Source: CALDTK01 sp965215215 (GTDB lineage: Bacteria > Bacteroidota > Bacteroidia > Chitinophagales > Saprospiraceae). Taken from it: 64,000 bases of DNA. The translations under genes and the position numbers were made by a program. The stretch is from positions 310,001-374,000 of the forward strand of contig OZ244043.1 in the NCBI GenBank assembly GCA_965215215.1. The letters run 5' to 3'. Below are positions 62,801 through 64,000 of this stretch, piece by piece (the first letter of the stretch is position 1; the number at the start of each line of letters is the position of its first letter). The notes beneath the pieces are model-generated. The model was not told the origin of the DNA. It did not search any database and worked only from the letters and a program-made list of their open reading frames with translations.

Positions 62801-63884
62801 GGGTTGCAGCGAAACGCTCGGCTTCGTGTTGACGGACGGGGCCAGCGCGACCGCGACCATTTCGATGGCGGATACCACCGCGTTGAGCTGCTACGGTGCC
62901 CAGGATGGAGCGCCGAAGTTCGAGCCGGACTACGCTGCGGGCTTCGCCTACCCCCCCACGATCTCCTTCGAGAACAGTCGCGGGGAGGTGGTAAAGCACG
63001 GCGAGCTCGGTGCCGGCGAGTACTGCTTGTTGATTCGTGACGCCAACGGTTGTTTGGCCGGAACGCGCTGCTTTACGGTCGTCGAGCCGCGGGAGCTGAG
63101 CGTCGATGCGCAAATCTCCGGGGTGGATTGCGAGCGGGCCGGCGGATCGATTTCCCTCTCGCTGAGCGGCGGTAGCGCGCCCTTCAAGTACGACTGGCAA
63201 GACCTGCCCGCCGCCAACGACCCGCGCGATCGTACGGAGCTGGCGGTCGGTCAGTACGAGGTGAAAGTGACCGACGCAGCGGGTTGCGTGTCGCAGGTCC
63301 AGCTGCTCGAAGTCGGTAGCGACTGCGATCAGGGAGGCAACCGCCTCCCCGTAGCGATCGACGACGAGACGGCCACAACGCACGAGGCGGTTACCACGAT
63401 CGACGTGATCGCGAACGATACGATCAACGGCTTACTCGAAGACTTGAGCTGGGTTACCCAACCCGAGCACGGGTCGGTAAGCCTAGAGAACGACGGCGTG
63501 TTCCGCTACGTGCCGACGCGTGATTTCTGCGGAGATTTCGACAGCTTCAGCTACGCGATCACCAACGAGTCGGGTGCCGACACGGCGACCGTCCGCATCG
63601 AGGTAGCCTGCGACAAGTTGGTCATCTTCTCCGGTTTCTCTCCGAACGGCGACAACGTGAACGATCAGTTTACCATCGTCGGCATCGAGAGCTTCCCGCG
63701 CAACAAGGTGATCGTTTTCAATCGCTGGGGAAACCAAGTCTACGAACGCGATGGCTACGCCAACGACGCCGAGGCCTTCCAGGGCCGTTGGAAAGGTAAA
63801 ACGCTTCCGGAGGGATCCTACTACTACGTAATCACCGACGGTGCCGGCGAGACCTACTCCGGTTACCTCCAGCTCGCCCGCTAA
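47874..63884 (+). CDS. Giant HYR-repeat surface protein with a T9SS type B (gliding-motility-type) sorting domain
   Basis: About 5,336 residues. I start it at the ATG at 47874 because MTLGLDPSIRPLLTLTRLRV and the following LMVFSFCFSVQVASA make a signal peptide. ATGs at 47760 and 47820 and a TTG at 47751 are in frame and possible. Order: an N-terminal beta-rich region to about 49300; a roughly 180-residue domain (49310-49860); about 43 HYR-like four-Cys modules (49.9-61.0 kb), of which the fourth contains a second copy of that domain; PKD- and SprB-type repeats (61.0-63.3 kb, e.g. YTWTPQVASGASATNLAAGK); a cadherin-like Ig module (IDVIANDTINGLLEDLSWVT); and the type B sorting domain (FSPNGDNVNDQFTIVGIESF, VIVFNRWGNQVYERDGY). 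Probably a surface adhesin exported by T9SS. Confidence 0.93.
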   Translation: MTLGLDPSIRPLLTLTRLRVLVLMVFSFCFSVQVASAADSEALVSPPASITDPGPGKRVDVYYRGLRDLLPARLNLPDPESIENVWIEVAYKGRLPAVALHKAISARIKGGKEVQLTPNKLAGEWGSSGVGSFSGEIGPTDRINLNFEVEEKSAQSVIVYVVRSDGDPSVTYRGAYSLYAGYHSSTTVEVPLADDRREKQIKVTIPLTELSANGGALDFVVTAGTVTKGFRRIWEPSFRFDNECCVDTVQVMLDNVNAGAREVSVTVNSPKGNPDGQTFMVSGIVLAEISPSCAPLTLDIPTDVCTDNSVAFTSVSPGPGYTVTYDFGEHADPRTHTGFGKVFVMYDTEGEHELVATVSGPDCRSVEKHTVSVNACNESTCALEGANVLQHPAYGNQDGVIELDMCVSCGSSPPYRISYTYRGKDYESGPFDRVKPRLEKLAAGTYERIYVTDANGCQTNVTGPVTLCNGGCGQSATCLDAVCTLTGFRENGRKRVFWLLGFDVEDPRWQWENGTGDFVVEGEQSARITGRIVSIEDPTAGFEVNLVLRKRRSWTDWSALGRGWKGSRERLGNGEHKAWDYYELAPDISTFKGFGRYSGTLTLQPRPADLSYGVQVGQGANDQNLSPGISAWFAYSGTLNGKTVSGVGDINAEGTCRLSELRKNAVPIIACAEDFAVACGRTIEDAPEPTINCGTPDDYTLSYEDREMNGTPRKIERTWTATGPGGPATCKQTISFGDDQGPVFTEVPFESTMSCTEVKGQTATAEDACGEVEVTVVETRFNESCPGNYDLRRVWTATDESGNTATAEAIVHVVDTQGPTFTSGPEDIVIDCGDELPKDNVTTADDCGGNVNVKYSVSACTAATPVYRFAEGGIEYLPEVKDPGLSYGAGMQGLAIEGVCSDAPAQRRRWEVSNPNAFPVYVSSVSAGSEVIYEGIVVPAQSRVYFFTPGSGGAKLSWNDASGTERNATGTPTDAACEGELSAAETCACVYERTWTAKDDCGNVSTYVQKVWERDDRAPVLQDIPADRSYVAGSAVPGPPNVTAKDRCGEATVRYGEVTIPSSEYPCDGAAVHYLFGYNSVGHSVLELNGRVYRIGKQPLAVQELCEGRALVRGILVDATNPTARFEVKLELEGRRSFAEHQAAGGAAEAAGCGASDQSKWTFYQLDPTNSTLTGSGANAGVNLALAPVGGKWLQLGPGANAANCKNGFFGEFRYTATSGVFAGDRGVWRGSLKSVELPASDAGCKEGYTLIRIWTATDDCGNQAIERQAIRVEDAEAPRFVDLPDNITVDCADPVPAATAKAEDNADLDVKVEMEEAEAGDECSRTITRRWTATDDCGNVSLATQVITVADQAGPTIAFTDSTLSKLKSGDLLVVDCGNVPNIDEGSAVIADNCDPNPEVKFTDRALGQGDCATNGYREKFQCTWTARDRCGNETVFVIFVEFRDEQGPVFAQVPEAITQTCGEAVPTAQPTVSDNCASNPRVVESSQTVAGACADSYQLIRIWTATDDCGNAATASQVVTISDAKAPTFANVPADATLDCSTPLPTDLPAVEDDCDREVRIVETQETQTNDCAGSYRLVRLFTATDNCGNSATASQVLIVEDETAPVLTFTAERLRGLSDGSELVLDCDEVPVFNASDVTAVDGCDRSPTVTVTETTPEIGTCATDGFARRYSATWAAVDHCGNTTSATLQIKVRDLQRPIIASLPGPVTVSCGQELPTSQPTITDNCTDAASLLVTEERTDEAGNCTDSYRVIRTWTATDLCGNVATGSQVITVRDELEPVLSDIPASLTVSCDAAVPADLPTATDNCDVEVEVSVDEQRRSGTCPGSYRLVRTFTATDNCGNRATASQVVTVQDLVAPVFADVPEAVSASCSDGVPGAQPTATDNCDANPAIVETSQPRPGACPDSYELVRTWTATDHCGNVATATQVVTFSDTEAPTLASLPQNITIRCDEPLPTDRPVATDGCDRDVNVSESQTREAGACDNGYVVTRLFTATDNCGNQTTATQLVTVVDDVAPEFIALPANVAIACDEPLPAKRPTAQDNCDGQVEVTETQDTRPGNCGGGYDLVRTFSATDRCGNVATASQVVSITDGEAPLFTYVPADVAIACEEEIPTEAATVRDACDTAAVIVENQTIREGACAGTYEVVRTFTATDNCGNSATASQVVSVFDATKPVFANVPVNVSVSCNEALPTAEPSVSDNCDTDVDIVLDEARQEGSCPQTYRLLRRWTATDHCGNVATASQVVTVQDGEAPVFADVPADLELSCSQALPTGQPTLSDLCDDDVEVVETERVEPGACANSYRVVRVWTSCDACGNVSTAEQVITLTDREAPTFADVPASITLTCDEPLPSVGPQVTDNCDEEVAINEVQERRDGACANSYELVRTWTATDACGNSSTASQVVIVGDERAPLFAFVPSEVTVDCDAPMPADQVEVSDNCDPSVAVTESRTETPGDCPGSRDVVRTWTASDACGNVATASQLVHFRDSKAPVFEAVPALIAVQCDDALPVTQPTVVDDCDADFVLTEAQTTEPDSCAGAYTVVRTWTATDACGNVSTATQAVKVRDTEPPVFTQVPTSVSLSCDGELPTELAAATDNCAAEVAIVETEERVAGNCPGSYVVTRIFTATDECGNATTASQVVTFQDRTPPVFAEIPAAVTIECDASLPLDAPTVSDNCDATVAFTEAQSTTPGACENGYTVLRVWTATDVCGNRATASQVVTIEDTQAPIFASVPAETTIECSDELPAEMATATDLCDPEVAITVSDRTEPGDCADSYLVIRTFTAMDACGNRTTAEQRVNVRDTQAPTFVDVPQEITVSCDEDLPTVLAKAEDNCDAQVVVVEEQTTEVGSCPEAYTVVRRFTATDNCGNTATAEQRVNVRDTEAPSFVSVPVDVTIACDAPVPSVAAVANDNCDQQVTVTEAQTTEAGDCAEGYTIVRTWTATDDCGNTATAEQRVRLTDEVAPAFASVPDSVTIGCNQPLPTDVATATDNCTAEVTITVEQATEPGECAGSYQVIRTFTATDGCGNTATASQVVRVEDTNLPVLADVPAAVVLTCDATLPTDAPTATDGCDERVDVVETQEYLTGECGGSYRVIRVWTATDDCGNTASATQLVTVQDNVAPVLANVPAERTLTCADVLPSELPTATDNCDADVHVGETQQRMPGGCADSYTLVRTFTTTDECGNASTASQIVTVEDVAGPSLAGVPTDVSISCADTIPTTQPTATDACDGAVSIVEATETIAGGCPGTYQLVRTWTASDNCGNTVQATQTVSVSDGLAPVFTDVPTEVDIAGDGELPTDQPTATDECDPNVIIVETSDTTTVGCADNLRITRLWTATDDCGNVATATQIVNVTDETAPEFVSVPPAVTVSCGDELPTSMPRARDNCAAEVGIEERTQRKKGACANTYDIVRIWTAADACGNTATASQVVTFEDSTPPAFADVPMSRTITCDEPRPDEAPTASDDCAKDVKLRMEETTVDGACDASYELVRTWTASDACGNSATVSQIITVIDPTMPAFVQVPPDASVSCDAGLPKSQPTTSDNCDKKVVVTETQETLSGACPDSYVVLRTWTISDDCGNSDRATQRVTVTDDQAPTFKRVPSSTTLACGQAPRAADVTAVDNCDDDVTVTMTEAREGTDCTTGVRLIRTWTATDNCGNATTTSQTITFEDREAPSIADLEQKITVSCEQPIPVLTPTASDNCDRDVNLEFFDKRREQPCGYEVARTWVATDDCGNSKSSVQTITVSDSRKPVLVGVPADLQLGCGEEIPAASVTATDNCDASVTVSTKEEESAGRCAGERRITRTFTATDACGNVASAVQVINIDDATSPALTDVPASRELACGAALPTALPKASDACGGTAPEVSVSERTESGACANTYRVVRLFTATDACGNTATASQVVFVSDTIAPRFTDVPAAITVSCRENVPSAEATATDDCDERVRVVTAERNVAGECGSSYELVRTFTATDACGNVATATQVVTVIDDTAPVFANVPRDVEVGCGQPLPNNSPTASDDCSRGQVRISMLEDRVGEPGAAEYQLTRTWTAADECGNTASVSQTITVFGEGKPVFTFVPEDARYTCQQTIPSIPARAVANCNGEAAVTLDEERTEGDCADSYTLVRTWTARDAKGNAATARQTIRVEDREAPRFKRVPADITLACGDAMPEDMATAADNCDSDVAVTVDEQRRTGDCSSTYSIERTFRATDDCGNSVTARQVITFADEEAPVFTFVPDSEEYACSIGQPREKAKATDNCTSNVTVSYADRSPSVDCSERLQRVWTATDDCGNVSTAVQFILLQDDENPTLSGVPPNIQVDIADGETVPAAAPVRGADNCDNNPQVKLTEESVPGMDCDYILVRTWEVTDRCGNSARGTQRISVSGGESIGILVRPSDDCAPEGIAVAASPLREGAVYTWKANGGTFSDSKSGETVFTPSKVGAYQLSLTVSGEGCAGQASQEVTVDRLSLSVEGATRLEAGDAIRLSASAGAEGYSWTGPQGFSAKGRDIGIPNASPAMSGAYVLTAKYASCSQEVSTSVTIVGDTPVDTSTNPLGCAFPSPDEAQLQQPRCGQSDGSITFPTLPFAEAVYTWTPQVASGASATNLAAGKYRLRVSDAEGSACAKTYEFVLNAAPEVNGVKAKTSIVRAQTDDACLGPDGALLDLVLVTAPSVPDGYALHYILADASGGEIVETSDAARFSVSGSGQYSVHQIVYDPSNFTPDDMLDAGRIDAIDEQIAAGDVCAALTTYGARFVARVCCEAPVVSTVNTVDAGCDRPSGSVNVKVVGDPADYSYRWLPERGTPQSDAGNARKDLPAGTYTIRVTRPGAADCATEATATVGVSEVVAGRPTVVFADCGVSNGQVDFPNAAEGVRFTWPDGLSAAKRADLAAGTYIVTASQTDASCNEEIAVSVGARADFGLSAEVLRLPACGAADGAVRIEASRRGNYTYDWGTGAERENLAAGAYNVLVTDRESGCSETLGFVLTDGASATATISMADTTALSCYGAQDGAPKFEPDYAAGFAYPPTISFENSRGEVVKHGELGAGEYCLLIRDANGCLAGTRCFTVVEPRELSVDAQISGVDCERAGGSISLSLSGGSAPFKYDWQDLPAANDPRDRTELAVGQYEVKVTDAAGCVSQVQLLEVGSDCDQGGNRLPVAIDDETATTHEAVTTIDVIANDTINGLLEDLSWVTQPEHGSVSLENDGVFRYVPTRDFCGDFDSFSYAITNESGADTATVRIEVACDKLVIFSGFSPNGDNVNDQFTIVGIESFPRNKVIVFNRWGNQVYERDGYANDAEAFQGRWKGKTLPEGSYYYVITDGAGETYSGYLQLAR
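49310..49860 (+). repeat. Duplicated ~180-residue domain, copy 1 (within the giant protein)
   Basis: Encodes segments ITGRIVSIEDPTAGFEVNLV, KRRSWTDWSALGRGW, DYYELAPDISTFKGFGRYSG and VQVGQGANDQN. The same order of motifs appears in 51090-51590. Confidence 0.7.
49900..61030 (+). repeat. Tandem array of about 43 HYR-like four-cysteine modules (coding repeat)
   Basis: I counted 43 units by eye, mostly 77-80 residues. The consensus is roughly: APVFADVPAxVTVxCDxxLP, TxxPTATDNCDxxVxVxETQ, xxxPGxCxxSYxLVRTWTAT, DxCGNxATASQVVTVxD. Each normally has four Cys, including those in DNC and CGN. Two early units carry long insertions, and several later ones lack a Cys. At the DNA level the segment around TGGACGGCGACCGACGACTG recurs many times with small changes. 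Confidence 0.9.
51090..51590 (+). repeat. Duplicated ~180-residue domain, copy 2, nested inside an HYR-like module
   Basis: Encodes VRGILVDATNPTARFEVKLE, GRRSFAEHQAAGGAAEAAG, FYQLDPTNSTLTGSGANAG and LQLGPGANAANCKNGFFGEF, parallel to copy 1. It lies between the second and third Cys of one module, which then resumes with GCKEGYTLIRIWTATDDCGN. Confidence 0.7.
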
Positions 63885-63906
63885 TCGCCCACTCGCACCG
63901 AACGCA

Positions 63907-63940
63907 GGGCGCTTCTTCCCCGAAAGGTGTAGAAGCGCCC
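63907..63940 (+). terminator. Hairpin after the giant gene
   Basis: GGGCGCTTCT (63907-63916) pairs with AGAAGCGCCC (63931-63940) around a 14-base loop; TTTTT follows at 63951-63955. It is the only terminator candidate before the window edge. Confidence 0.65.
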
Positions 63941-64000
63941 GCTTGGACCAGTTTTTGGCTTGTACAACCCAGGATATGCGATTACCTCACGACACAACCA

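Noticed and set aside
63976..64000. A possible gene start (ATG at 63976) at the window's right edge
   Set aside because: Only eight codons are visible. A PorP/SprF-type gene often follows giant T9SS type B genes, but nothing here shows it.

Overview
The window comes from a GC-rich member of the Bacteroidota, most like the Saprospiria (Lewinella-type). Four things point there: secreted proteins ending in type IX secretion (T9SS) type A and type B sorting domains; the trio rpmB, rpmG and a DUF4295 gene; promoter-like boxes resembling the Bacteroidota -7 element (TAnnTTTG) with little sign of Shine-Dalgarno sequences; and family variants typical of the phylum (long LepB, DUF1573, choice-of-anchor B). 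Most of the region is ordinary chromosome. I see no phage, insertion sequence or CRISPR array.

Layout. 1-1157 (-): rpe (cut by the window edge) and a PolB-type 3'-5' exonuclease. 1.2-6.1 kb (+): a membrane-anchored coiled-coil protein, a frameshifted DUF2452 gene coupled to a DUF1573 gene, a long signal peptidase I, and a NYN nuclease fused to a cold-shock domain. 6.1-12 kb: two tandem paralogues of a secreted double-subtilisin protein; the second is broken twice. 12-15.6 kb: tRNA-Arg, rpmB-rpmG-DUF4295, ftsY, then an envelope protein, a YkvA-like protein and a small membrane protein. 15.6-17.4 kb (-): etfBA. 17.6-24 kb: feoA-feoB, rmuC, a convergent PlsC-type acyltransferase, miaA and a hotdog thioesterase. 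24-29.2 kb: a T9SS choice-of-anchor B protein, a YfiH/PgeF-type protein, cmoA and a membrane methyltransferase, closed by a terminator and tRNA-Glu. 29.4-31.8 kb: gapA and pgk. 31.9-36.8 kb (-): an exopolysaccharide group (UDP-glucuronate decarboxylase, dTDP-glucose 4,6-dehydratase, SLBB export protein). 36.9-39.2 kb: waaA and an HldE-type heptose-7-P kinase for LPS core. 39.3-41.7 kb: a T9SS protein and a small lipoprotein. 42-46 kb (-): clpC, then infC-rpmI-rplT. 46.3-47.7 kb: a STAS protein and ribonuclease Z. 47.8-63.9 kb: one giant gene of about 5,340 codons, a T9SS type B surface protein built from about 43 HYR-like four-cysteine modules.

How the genes fit together. Much of the window serves the cell envelope: LepB for preprotein processing, LPS-core and exopolysaccharide enzymes, and at least four T9SS cargo proteins, from the double subtilases to the giant adhesin-like protein. 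The rest is translation, glycolysis, electron transfer and iron uptake. The most unusual items are the giant repeat protein with a nested duplicated domain, the double subtilases with altered catalytic residues, the NYN-cold-shock fusion, a set of -7-like boxes lying almost on top of start codons, and a 31-bp repeat shared by two converging gene ends. Four reading-frame breaks occur in genes that otherwise look intact, so base-level errors in the sequence should be considered.
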